Shown: positions 12,985 through 23,203 of the stretch, piece by piece
Layout: the number at the start of each line of letters is the position of its first letter
Position numbering within the stretch: the first letter of the stretch is position 1
Assembly: GCF_025698545.1 (NCBI RefSeq)
Contig: NC_068572.1
Span: forward strand, 3,658,001-3,722,000
DNA from: Gossypium raimondii
Taxonomy: Eukaryota; Streptophyta; Magnoliopsida; Malvales; Malvaceae
Length of the DNA: 64,000 nucleotides
Direction: 5' to 3'
Made by a program: the position numbers and the translations under genes
The notes under the pieces: generated by a model
What the model was told of the DNA's origin: nothing
The model's database searches: none
The model's input: the letters and a program-made list of their open reading frames with translations, nothing else

Positions 12985-15434
12985 TTACGTGCCTGATTGG
13001 CCTGTGTCGAATTCCAACGAGTCGAGTAACGGCGTACGGCAAACCGGGCAAGTGGAGTGCTTTCTGAGCCAAACGTCGATGCAAGAAAGGTGAAAATTAT
13101 GGGCACACTTGGGCATGATTCTTAGCACTTCTTTCTCTACGTACTCGCCTAAGCATATCGAGCATCTGTTTCACAAAACCAGAAACTAAATTAGTTGCGT
13201 CGATTGAGTCTTAGTTTGATTAGCACGAATATTATTGTCAACGTGGAAAAACATGAGTTTAGTGCACTAAAATGCATTATTCTCTTATTTATGAGTTAGA
13301 CATTATGTAAAAAAAAACAAATATGACCGGAACCTATAATAAAATTATTAAAAAACTAAATCCAGTGACAATAATTTTTGTTTTATAAAGTATTTTTATT
13401 TAAGATATGTGTTTGAGATTTTATAAGATATGATTTTTTGAATATATTTAAAAAGAAAAAAATTGAAGTAACATAGGACGATAAGACTACGAAGTGAATA
13501 ACAGGTTTCATAAAATCACCTATCAGTCAAGCAGAGGAACCCGGAAAACTGCTTCACTGTAATAAAAAATTGGGTAAACTACTATAGAGGTCATACACTT
13601 ATGGCTTTTATCTTTTTTGGTCACTAGTTGGCTAACGTGAAAATAAAAACACTAAAAAATTTAAGATAGTTGGGTGGCCAAAGAAAAATAAAATCAAATA
13701 ATTAAGTGACCATTTTATAATTTTTCATAATTAAATTACTAAAAAAGAAAAAAAAACAATAGTTGGATCACTCCTAATATAATTTCCTAAAAGAATTATG
13801 TTGGCGGGAAGTGTCACGTATATATTTGACCATTGATATTAGTTTGTCTTTATCAATTTTGATTTGAATTGAAAAAGTAACTCGATTTGACGTAAAAATC
13901 AACAAAGAATTTCAAATTAACCAAAGTTAAAATTCTCAAAAGAATTCAATTCAAAATCATCTAAATAAATAACTTGAAATGACTTAAATACGAGGAAAAG
14001 TTACAAAGTTGAAGAACTAATGTGGACAAAAAAATAGAAACCAAATTGAAAAGAAAACTAAATTCAAGGACTAAATAATTAATTTATTCCATTTTTAATA
14101 CCACAAATAAAGCTAAAAAAAAGTCATCGCATATCTCAATTATGTATTCTTTTAATTCTTTTTAACCACCATTAAAATTAAAAGGTTAAAATATGCCCTA
14201 AGTATTAGGACTTTTGGTAAAATTGAAATTTAGTCCCTATACTTTTATTTTTAAAATTTAATCCTCTATTTTTAGATTTCGAATTCAAGTTCAACTGTTA
14301 ACCCAATTAAAATTATTCTGTTAAATTGATTCATTACAAATTCGGTTTTTTAGTTATATTGCTATCGAGTAAGTGTTTTTATTTCAAAATGTCACAACAA
14401 TAAGTTTAACAAAAAGAAATAACAGGGTTAACAATTAGGTTTGAGTATATGAATTAAATTCTAAATTTGTGAAGAATGTAAGGACCTATGACATATTTTA
14501 ACCAAATTAAAATTGCCACAATCACTCAATTGAATAATTATCATGAAATTAATGAAAAATGGAATGCACATTTTCACGATAAAAATATCATGGAGGACCT
14601 TGTATTAGGAGTCAGATTGTATTTTTCCCCTCTACTTAAAAAAACGTAAATTAGTCCTTGTACGTTAGATCAAAGAGCAAACCGATCATTCTGTTAAAAA
14701 TTTCATCCATGGCCACTATTAAAAACTGTTCCATGTATATCAACATGAGATACATATAGCACACCATGTGTAATTGTCCGGTATTCTGTCTATCACACTA
14801 ATTTTTAAAAATAGAAATGAATGAAAATTTTAAATGAAAAGACTAATTTGATTTAACGTACATAGACTAATTTACTTATTTTTTTAGTAAAATGATAATA
14901 TGCAATCTAACTCCTAATAAAGGAGCCTCTGATGTAATTTTACCATTGACACAAGAGAATAAAACGGCTGAGGGAAAAAAAAACTTACTGTGCATCTTCC
15001 ATGGACTTGAAGGCTTCACGATTGAACTTGATGGTGGGTATTGCAGCTACCACTACTGGTTCAACCCCTCTAATTTCTGCCTCTGCCTGCCATCAAACCA
15101 TTAATGTTTTAGAAAAACCCCAAATTTCAATGCCACAAATTAATCAAATCGAGTTCGAAAATTTGCCCATGAATCTGAATATACTGAATGTTATGGCAGA
15201 TAAGGAATCAAAATTCAGAAAAAATGAAAAACCTTAGCTCTAAAATCCAGACAAGCTTTAGAAAACGAAATGAACCTGTTCGAGATCAATCCTGGATTCG
15301 GTCTGAAACAAGAGTCGGGTTTGGGACCCTCTAATTCTCCGACAGATCATTTTCGTACAAACAAACACAATAAAAGTGGCACTCATTCCAAAACCGATCA
15401 CTGTTGTGATCAAATTCATGCCTGAACCAAACAT
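12985..15434 (-). CDS. RING-H2 finger protein, ATL type E3 ubiquitin ligase
   Basis: Predicted membrane-anchored E3 ubiquitin ligase. Exons on the minus strand: 15434-15276, 15086-14989, 13165-12985, all GT-AG, joined in frame to 145 aa. The first ATG of exon 1 is used. Residues about 7-31 form one membrane segment. A GLD-like region (GVEPVVVAAIPTIKFN) starts near residue 60. The RING-H2 is complete: C87, C90, C106, H108, H111, C114, C125, C128. This spacing C-x2-C-x15-C-x-H-x2-H-x2-C-x10-C-x2-C and the proline two residues before the third Cys (P104) are ATL hallmarks. Most ATL genes lack introns; this one belongs to the short, intron-bearing minority. Intron 2 (1,823 bp) holds four transposon-like insertions. 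I cannot name the exact ATL number; the substrate is unknown. Confidence 0.9.
13185..13370 (+). mobile_element. tRNA-derived SINE-like copy in ATL intron 2 (family 1)
   Basis: Shares GATTGAGTCTTAG, an A-box-like start, CATTATTCTCTTATTTATGAG and the 3' block ATATGACCGGAACCTATAA with the copies at 20765 and 63650. Confidence 0.55.
13573..13736. repeat. Small inverted-repeat element in ATL intron 2
   Basis: Two imperfect inverted arms of about 50 bp (GGTAAACTAC...TTTTTTGGTCAC at the left and its rough complement ending near 13736). Resembles the ends of the larger TAAACTAC elements in the window. Confidence 0.4.
14184..14503. mobile_element. Mutator-like MITE in ATL intron 2, 9-bp duplication
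   Basis: Terminal inverted repeats GGTTAAAATATG and CATATTTTAACC bound 320 bp. A perfect 9-bp direct repeat AAATTAAAA lies outside both ends (14175-14183 and 14504-14512), the size made by Mutator-type transposases. A related copy lies at 23690-24035. No coding capacity. Confidence 0.75.
14578..14944. mobile_element. Palindromic Mutator-like MITE in ATL intron 2
   Basis: Same family as 59598-59965: left arm CATGGAGGACCTTGTATTAG, right arm TCCTAATAAAGGAGCCTC ending TGTAATTTTACC. The arms pair over more than 100 bp. It ends only 44 bp from the splice donor of ATL exon 2. Confidence 0.65.
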
Positions 15435-15867
15435 CTTTTTTCTCTTGAAATTTTCCTTCTTTTCGATTTTCCCGAGAAAAAAAAAGGTTAAGAAAGACCT
15501 GGATCAGAATTTCCGGAGAAAAAGCATGGAGGCAAAACTGGGAAAAAAAGGGCGGGTTTTTTTCTGAAGAGAAAAGAAAAGAAGGCTACCACATGACGGT
15601 ATATTATCGGTTTGGGATGGTGGGGGATAGGATTCGAAAGAAAAGGACAAAATGGATTGTTTGTTGTTTAATATTTGGAATCACATTCAATGGACCCAGT
15701 TTTTGTAATAGTAGCTGGTTGCAAGTTTTGGCTACAAATTTGCAGCAGTATCGATGGTAATAAAATTGTGGATATGCATTCCTTTCTCGATTTAAGGTGG
15801 AGAATCTCTTTATCTGCATTAATGTTTTATAGCTTCGTGAATGGAAAAAAACAGAGATTTTATATCC
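15435..15867. other. 5' flank of the ATL gene
   Basis: Purine-rich leader next to the ATL start on the minus strand, then unremarkable spacer. No other gene seen. Confidence 0.4.
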
Positions 15868-16345
15868 GGATAAGTGATTGAATTGGTTAAGCTATCGGGT
15901 TAATCAGGTTATACTATTCGAATATGATTCAATTGATGAGTACTCGATTTATGAGTTAATCGATTTGATGTTTCTCTTCGAATTGTTATCTCAATCGATT
16001 CAGAGTCCAATCGGTTTGATCAATTAATCTAGTTCAAACAACCATAATTTTATCTATTATTTATTGAACCAATTAAACTTGACTCTATATTTTATAACGG
16101 ACAAGTGGTTAAATTGGTTAAGTCATCGAGTCGATCGGATTGTACTATTCGATTAAATAAATCATTAAAAAAATGAGTTTAAACAATTCAATCTGATTCA
16201 ATTGATCAATACTTGATCTATGGATCAACTAATTTGACGTCTCTCTTCGAAGTGATACCTCAATCGATTTATAGTCCAATCGGTTTTATCAACTGATCTA
16301 GTTCAAACAACCACAACTTTATCTATCATTTAAAAATCCGATCTA
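15868..16345. repeat. Diverged tandem duplication, two copies
   Basis: Copy 1 starts GGATAAGTGATTGAATTGGTTAA and copy 2 (near 16099) starts GGACAAGTGGTTAAATTGGTTAA. Both carry TCAATCGATT and AATCTAGTTCAAACAACC-type blocks in the same order. Each copy is about 230-250 bp. Confidence 0.65.
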
Positions 16346-16850
16346 ACTTGATATTATATTTAATTAAAATTCAACGTAACTATTAAATATCAATAAGGTA
16401 GAGGAAAAAAGTTTCCCATGATACGTGGTTTTGTATCCTCGTTATTTATTTACGAGTAAGTATTTGATGTACTATTAGTAAACAATACGACACTTCATCA
16501 TTAGTAAAATAAAAAATAGAATATTTATAAATAAATACTACTAAATTTATAACATAAACCCATAAATTCAAATCTGACTAAAGCTAGACCAAGTTAAGGA
16601 ATTGAGACTTGTTTTTAAGTTGTATTTAAAAAGGTATATATAATAATAATTATTAATATTTTGTTAAAATAAAATTATTAATGTTTATTTATAAATTTTC
16701 GTATTTTTTTATTTTAGATAATGAAATGTCGTATTTAAATTCATATATGAAATGGTGTAATATTATTTAATTTTTTATTTATTTTAAATCTGAGTGATTG
16801 CTGCATTTGGATAAAGCCTAGTCTAAGGTTCACGATTAGAGTTATTTTAT
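16346..16850. other. Spacer, no gene seen
   Basis: AT-rich sequence without a supportable frame. Confidence 0.45.
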
Positions 16851-17846
16851 TTTAGGCATAATTGTAAAAGGGTTTTTTCACTTAAGCCCTTAAGCTTCTT
16901 TTTTTTGCCATTCTCATCCACAACGTTACAACTTTTGACATGACACATTATCACTAACGTGGCATTTTATATTTTTAAAAATTATTAAAAATTTACTTAT
17001 AAAAAAATAAAAAATTTATATTTTTTAAAAAATTATAAAAATAAAAAAATGATAATTTAAAAAACTTATTAAAAGTTTAAATTTTATAAAAACAAATTCA
17101 AAAAAGGAAATAAATTCAGGAAATATGTGTATTTTGAGAAACAACATAAAAGAAATTAGCAAACCATGAAGAAGAGAGATCACAATCATCCCCAACCCAA
17201 TCCAGACCCCTCGGCTCATCCGTCAGCCGCGGTTCTTCAACCGGAAAAGCCAACAAATTTTTGAGGAAGCTTCCTTCTCAGATTACGGTCTCAAAGCAAT
17301 TCCTAATAAGGCTATTTATTCTCAAAATACTCAAAATCAAACCCAATCCCAGACCCACGATTCTTCGTCTTCTACCAGCTGCGGTGGTGGGATTGATGAG
17401 GTTGTGAGGGAAAAGGAAAGCGATGACATAGTGAGGAGAACACCGATCACAATGAGCAAGTCAATTCGAGATCCACGAAACGACTGCGCTTTGTCCCTAC
17501 AACCACCCGCCATCAGTCCAACACTCTTAAACAGAGCGCAAAAACAGAGAGATGAAGAAGAGAAATGGGTCTTTGCTTAAATCTATTGCATCAATGAAAA
17601 GAAAAGTTGAAAATTTTAAGCTAATAATTTTCTGGGTTTTTATTTATTTATTCTTATTCAGAGAAATAAACAAAGAGCTTAGTCTTGCCACGTCACACAA
17701 AATTGTTAATCGTTGGTTGACTAACGGTTTCTGTCAATTTTGGCCATCTCTGAAAAAAACTGCAACGTTGTGAATAAGAATGACAAAAAAAGAAAGCTTA
17801 AGTGAAAACAACCAAAAATATTAAGGGTATTTTTGAAATTGTGCCT
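16851..17846. mobile_element. Pack-MULE-like element carrying a gene fragment
   Basis: The left arm (TTTTCACTTAAGC, GCCATTCTCATCCACAACGTT, CTAACGTGGC within 16870-16965) has an inverted partner within 17690-17815 (GCCACGTCACA, CAACGTTGTGAATAAGAATG, GCTTAAGTGAAAA). The 9-bp word TTATTTTAT lies at 16842-16850 and again at 17847-17855, the size expected for a Mutator-type insertion. Between the arms is a GC-richer, gene-like ORF (17166-17580) unlike the AT-rich arms. Long TIRs plus captured coding sequence is the definition of a Pack-MULE. Confidence 0.6.
17166..17580 (+). pseudogene. Frameshifted unknown ORF inside a Pack-MULE
   Basis: An ATG frame starts MKKRDHNHPQPNPDP and stops at TGA right after a run of five T (about 17263). 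From the same T run a second frame stays open for about 107 codons to TAA at 17578, including RRTPITMSKSIRDPRND and LQPPAISPTLLNRAQKQ. A single-base length change in the T run would account for the break. Base composition is much richer in GC than the surroundings. I do not recognise the protein: no membrane segment, low-complexity Gln/Ser/Pro stretches, charged end. Confidence 0.5.
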
Positions 17847-17855
17847 TTATTTTAT

Positions 17856-18273
17856 TAAGGGTATGGCTTAACTCTATCCTCTAACCATTTTTCATTCTTT
17901 AAACAGACAAAACGTAATAAACGGTTTCAACTTTCAACTTTATTAGTTTTTTAAGCTAAATCAACATCAATATATATAATTGGTTTAAATTATGATTTAG
18001 ATTTTAAATCGAATTTCAATTTTAAAATATTTTAATTAAAATTTTAAAGTATTTGTGTTATATCAATCGATGTTTTTATCTAATAGAAATTTGGATGTTA
18101 AATGTCAATTCAGATTTGGACATCAAATGTCGGTTCAAATTTCAGGTGGATCATGTTTAAAACATGTAGATAAAATTTTAAACACATTAATTTATTGCAT
18201 GAGCAATTTAAATTTAACATGTTAACTAATACACTTCCTAAAATTTATTGCATGAAAAATGTGTTTAAGCATA
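17856..18273. other. Spacer, no gene seen
   Basis: AT-rich sequence without supportable features. Confidence 0.4.
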
Positions 18274-19025
18274 AGGTGAGCGTTTGATTGAATCGAATGA
18301 AAAAATTTTGAGTTAACCGAGTTGATGAATCCTATTTTATCATCCTAACTTGATTTGAAATTTTATCGAATCAAGTGAGATGGAATTCGAATCAAATATA
18401 TTTGTTCAGGTTAAATTAAAAAAATAACTTTGGGTCTTTATAGCCACTGCCACCCACCATAATCAAATTGGTCCACGCAATCAATTTTGTTATTAACTTT
18501 CATCCCCTCATAATTTATTTATTAATCTTTTATATATGGTTTAGCTTCTTTACTTACTTAGTTGCTTCAACTCTTCTGATTTTTGTCACAATGTATTTTG
18601 AAATTAAAAAAAAATATTAAATGTAAAAAATATGATTTTTTAATAAAAGTTATTTTAAAGATAAAATGTGAAATTGATACCAATAGAAAATTTTAACACG
18701 AATATTTTATAGCATCATCAAAATTCAATTTTAACAGAAATTGGTAAAGATTCAACGTGATTAAACAATTCAATAATATAAAGAGTAGACATAAATTCCA
18801 AAAAAAAGTTTTGGGAAAAATAAAAGGAAAAATTGATGTTTGGGAAAGTAAAAGTTTTGGGAAGAAAATAAAAGGAAAAAGGTTTTGGGGTTTGGGGTAA
18901 AGTAATTTTTTTTTTATATTTGGTTGATTGAGTTATTCAATTAACTCAATTAATTCAATTCGAATAATTCAAAAATTAATTTTTATTTTATGATTTTTCG
19001 AGTCGAATCGAATATTGCTCACCCT
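18274..19025. repeat. GGTGAGC-ended inverted-repeat element
   Basis: The left end AGGTGAGCGTTTGATTGAATCG and the right end CGAATCGAATATTGCTCACCCT are imperfect inverted repeats. The interior is non-coding with many TCGAATCGAAT-like words. Target duplication not resolved. Confidence 0.5.
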
Positions 19026-19457
19026 ATTAAGCGCATTCAAATTCATACCTTCCTAATTGTTTTAACTTGTAACAGTAACAGTATCAACTAAGATAATACT
19101 CAATCGATTATGAAGTCATAAATTGATTCAATTAATTAATGTATTACCTTAATAAACAGTATCCATTTTATCTCGAATATATATAAAATAGAATTATTCA
19201 AATTAAAGCAGTTTTATACATTTTGTAATTTTTATATGATTAATAATTTAACTGTTTGACTATAATGTAATTTTTCATTTTAGGTAAGTTTTGAGTAAAC
19301 CAAAATGCTTGACTATTTATTTTAAGTAAAAAACAAACCAACTGTTAATATGTATTAATAAAGACAATATTGTGACTTTTACGATAGAGATATTGGCATT
19401 GAAAATTTTATATACATAATAAATGATAAATTTGATGATAAATTGTTAAAATGTTAA

Positions 19458-20492
19458 GAGTTAATTGCATCAGATATCCCTAAACTATGACCCTATTCTA
19501 AATTCTCTCCAAACTTAAAACGTTCTAAGTATATCCTTCAACTAACAATGTTATATCAATTATGTCATTTTGTTATTAAAATCGTTAAATGACACTTATT
19601 CAACTAAATTTAAAACAATCTTTTTAACATATATATAATGTTGTTGCATAACTTTTAAAAGTAAACATTAACAATACAGTAAAACTAGATATGGTAATGG
19701 AGCAAGACGGTGACAGATGTGACTAAATCCACCACATTCTACTCCATCACTCACCCACTCCACTATGAATGTATAATCGTGAAAACCATAATCGTTTTTA
19801 TGAATGTTGGATGCATTCATCCTTACCTCACCTATCTTGCTCTGTCTCGATTTAATTTTTGCTATTTATCTTTAATATTTTCAATATTTTTAAAGCCAAG
19901 TAAATATTTAAACTTGATTCTTCAAGGAGTATTTAAACATAAATATATGAATTTTCACTATAATACATTATAACGTTCTTACCCTTTTAATAGTTATATA
20001 TACAAAGATAACATGATAATTTCATATAGTGGAGCAGGTCGGAGTGGGGTAAGCAATTATCATACCCACTCCATACCACTTTCCAAAAGAAAAAAATCCT
20101 TCCTATCCCACATCCACTTTTTAAAATAAAAAATCCACTCAATCCGAAGTGAATCGGTTGGAAGCCATTGGACGGTTCGGGTTTTGCCATTAATAAGTGA
20201 AATTATAAAAAGTAAAAGGAAAAAAAAGAAAGAGAGAATGATTAAGCTTAAGTAAAAACTTCAAAACCTAAAATTAAGATTTTAAAATATCCATTTTACA
20301 ATATCCAAAATTTTCATTTTAAATTATATCACATAAGATCTAGCGTGTCATTTAACAATTAAATTAATAATTTTAGGAACCGAATGACCTAATTGACATA
20401 ACCTCGATTAGAGGTATAATTAAAATGATTTAAAGACTAAAGATTAATTTAAAATGAGAATCATATTTAAAGATGTTTAATGCAATTAACTC
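19458..20492. mobile_element. Mutator-like TIR element, non-coding
   Basis: Ends GAGTTAATTGCATCAGA (left) and the complement of GAGTTAATTGCATTAAA (right), with arms pairing over roughly 190 bp including GTTAAATGACAC. The flanking 9-mers are AAATGTTAA (19449-19457) and AAATATTAA (20493-20501), 8 of 9 identical. The middle (about 19690-20170) seems to be a further inserted repeat; short open frames there look random. Confidence 0.65.
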
Positions 20493-20764
20493 AAATATTA
20501 ATGATATATATAAATATATATATATATACATATATCATACAGAAAAGATGGATTGTGGTTGATTCAAGAATATATGCTTGAGATGAGTGATTGAAAACTC
20601 CAGATATTGCTCTTTGTTCTATAAAATACCATTTTCTATATACGAATATGGCTTTGCTTGTTCATGCGATTCTTCCTTTTATATGCGAAGTATATATATA
20701 TATATATATATATGATTAGAAGATGCTTTACTTCTATCATCTGTTAATATAATCCATCATTACA
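20493..20764. other. Spacer with (TA)n runs
   Basis: Contains two TA microsatellites (about 20511-20530 and 20689-20713) and no gene. Confidence 0.6.
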
Positions 20765-20945
20765 TATGAGTATTGTTGTCAATGCAGGAGAAAGAGAGTT
20801 CGAGTGTGCTGAAGTGCATTATCTTCTTATTTACGGGTTGGGGGAGGCTATGAATAGTTTTACACATTATATCAAAAATAACAAATATGATCCGAACCTA
20901 TAATAAAATTGTTAATAAAATAATTGAATAAATTAATAAAAGTGG
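20765..20945 (+). mobile_element. tRNA-derived SINE-like copy (family 1)
   Basis: TATTGTTGTCAATGCAG, B-box-like GAGTTCGAGTGTGCTG, CTTATTTACGGGTTGGGGG and 3' block ACAAATATGATCCGAACC appear in the order seen in the other copies. The 5' end is weaker. Confidence 0.55.
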
Positions 20946-21896
20946 AATCTAAAAATCATTAGTGGAATGCTATACCGGTCTTTAGGAGGCATTGCCCCCT
21001 TTTCTTTCTCCCAAATTTAAAAAACTTTTATTAAGTATTTCAAGAGTTTTGGAAATATAATTAATTGCAGATATTGAGATTCGAACTTTGAATTTATTGA
21101 ATATCATCTCTTAAAGATAATTAAATAAACTAATAGAAGAAGATTCTTAAAGTTAATCATGTATCGTAACAAGAGTCTAAAAAATCTTGGCTAGAGACTA
21201 ATTTAATGGGGCAGGCAAGGGGCCTCCCCAAATGTAAGATATTCAATTTAGTCCCTTATTAAATAATTGAATTTTAAGTTAAAATAAGGAAAAAAATGCA
21301 CTTTGACCCCCTTAAAAAATAATTTTTTTTTGTTTCATCACTTTAAGGATGATGAAATCATAAATTATTAAATAATAAAACTATATTTTGACCTCTCAAA
21401 AATTATAATTTAATTTTGACCCACTAAAAAAATTATAAATTAGCCCTTGGCCTTGCTCTCAAAAATTTTGAAAAGATTTTATTAAGCCCTTCAAAAGTTA
21501 GAATTTTAATTAGGCTCCTAAAATTTTATAAAATTTTAATTAAACCCTTTAAAAGTTTTAAAATTTTCAATTAGATCCTCTTTTCTTTTCTTTTTTAAAA
21601 ATTCTCATTAATCCTCTCAAAATTTTAACTAAATCACCCAAAAAATTAAAATTTCTCATTAAATCCCTAAAATTTTTATAATTTCCTCCCAACTCTACAC
21701 TTGGATAAGTCTTTGAATGTATGATGTTAATAATTGACAATCCCTTGCACCAAAATATTGAATATTCTTTTGATTGATTTCAATTCTTCCCTATAATTGA
21801 TTGTTTGAATAGTGGACTCAACATAATTATATTTGGAATTTATATAACCCTACTTCACTTAATTATGCTTGAGTTTGTTTAACGACACTTTTCCTC
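20946..21896. other. Degenerate repeats, no gene
   Basis: Contains runs of phrases like ATTAAACCCTTTAAAAGTTT and ATTAGGCTCCTAAAATTTT, repeated with variation between 21230 and 21670. These look like decayed, internally repetitive transposon sequence. No open frame worth reporting. Confidence 0.45.
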
Positions 21897-22714
21897 ATTT
21901 AATCTAAAATACCAAAAAAAAAAGAGGGTATGCACACTTGCACTACACAAAATTTAATTTAATCTATTAATTTGCACTAAGTTAAAGCTTTTAAGTCCAA
22001 TTTTTGTACCCACAAGTCATTTCTTTTCACTAGTTTTTTACTCAATATTTTTAAGTATCGAAAAATCATTTTTATTAAGGAGAGAGTCTTGAACCCTTGA
22101 CAGAAAGTATTATTATCATGATAAGATTTTGTCTCCCGTACTTCAAAAAGAACCTAAAAAGATTTACGGAATTTAATCTAAAATACCAAAAAAAAAAAGG
22201 TATGCACACTTGCACTACACTGAAAATTTAATTTAATCTATTAATTTGCACTAAGTTAAAGCTTTTAAGTCCAATTTTTGTACCCACAAGTCATTTCTTT
22301 TCACTAGTTTTTTACTCAATATTTTTAAGTATCGAAAAATCATTTTTATTAAGGAGAGAGTCTTGAACCCTTGACAGAAAGTATTATTATCATGATAAGA
22401 TTTTGTCTCCGTACTTCAAAAAGAACCTAAAAGATTTACTGAATTTAATCTAAAATACCAAAAAAAAAAAGGTATGCACACTTGCACTACACTGAAAATT
22501 TAATTTAATCTATTAATTTGCACTAAGTTAAAGCTTTTAAGTCCAATTTTGTACCCACAAGTCATTTCTTTTCACTAGTTTTTTACTCAATATTTTAAGT
22601 ATCGAAAAACCATTTTTATTAAGGAGAGAGTCTTGAACCCTTGACAGAAAATATTATTATCATGATAAGATCTTGTCCTCCGTACTTCAAAAAGAACCTA
22701 AAAAGATTTACGGA
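21897..22714. repeat. Three tandem copies of a 272-274 bp unit
   Basis: The phrase ATTTAATCTAAAATACC recurs at 21897, 22171 and 22443, and the third copy ends at 22714. Copies differ by few substitutions and by A-run length. Each unit contains GTCTTGAACCCTTGACAG. High similarity between copies points to recent duplication. Confidence 0.9.
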
Positions 22715-23203
22715 ATTTAAAAAACACCTCACTTGATGGAGATACGCCTGCAAACTCACGAAACCATATTTATTTGACATAAATATATTTAATATCTTAA
22801 ATTTTTTATAAATTTTATCTCAAAAAGAAAGAAGTCATGGAACTTGCTATTATTACACATTTAGTTACAAACACAGATTCGGATACATGACAAAACAGCA
22901 AACAATGTACTTTAAGTGTTGCTTCGAAGGCATATCCAAACATATATCGAAAATAACTTCGCAAAGACCCTCTATATACATGATTGTACTTCTATATCGG
23001 ACATATCCGAGATAATGACTGCCTACTATCAGAACAGAAACAGAGAATAACAGACCAAACAGAAGTGCTGTGTTTGATTACTACATGCTACAAACTGTTG
23101 AAACCGGACATCGCGGGAACAAGCATGGAAAAAAGAGGTTCGAACGGTACGATCTATCCACCTTCCCAAAATGAAAGGGGTGAACTAGTAGTTGTTCTAT
23201 GAG
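22715..23203. other. 3' flank of the CLB1-like gene
   Basis: Probably includes its 3' untranslated region on the minus strand, next to the stop codon at 23204. No other gene seen. Confidence 0.45.

Noticed and set aside
15675-15881. 68-codon plus frame upstream of the ATL gene
   Set aside because: No domain, no conserved context; likely chance.
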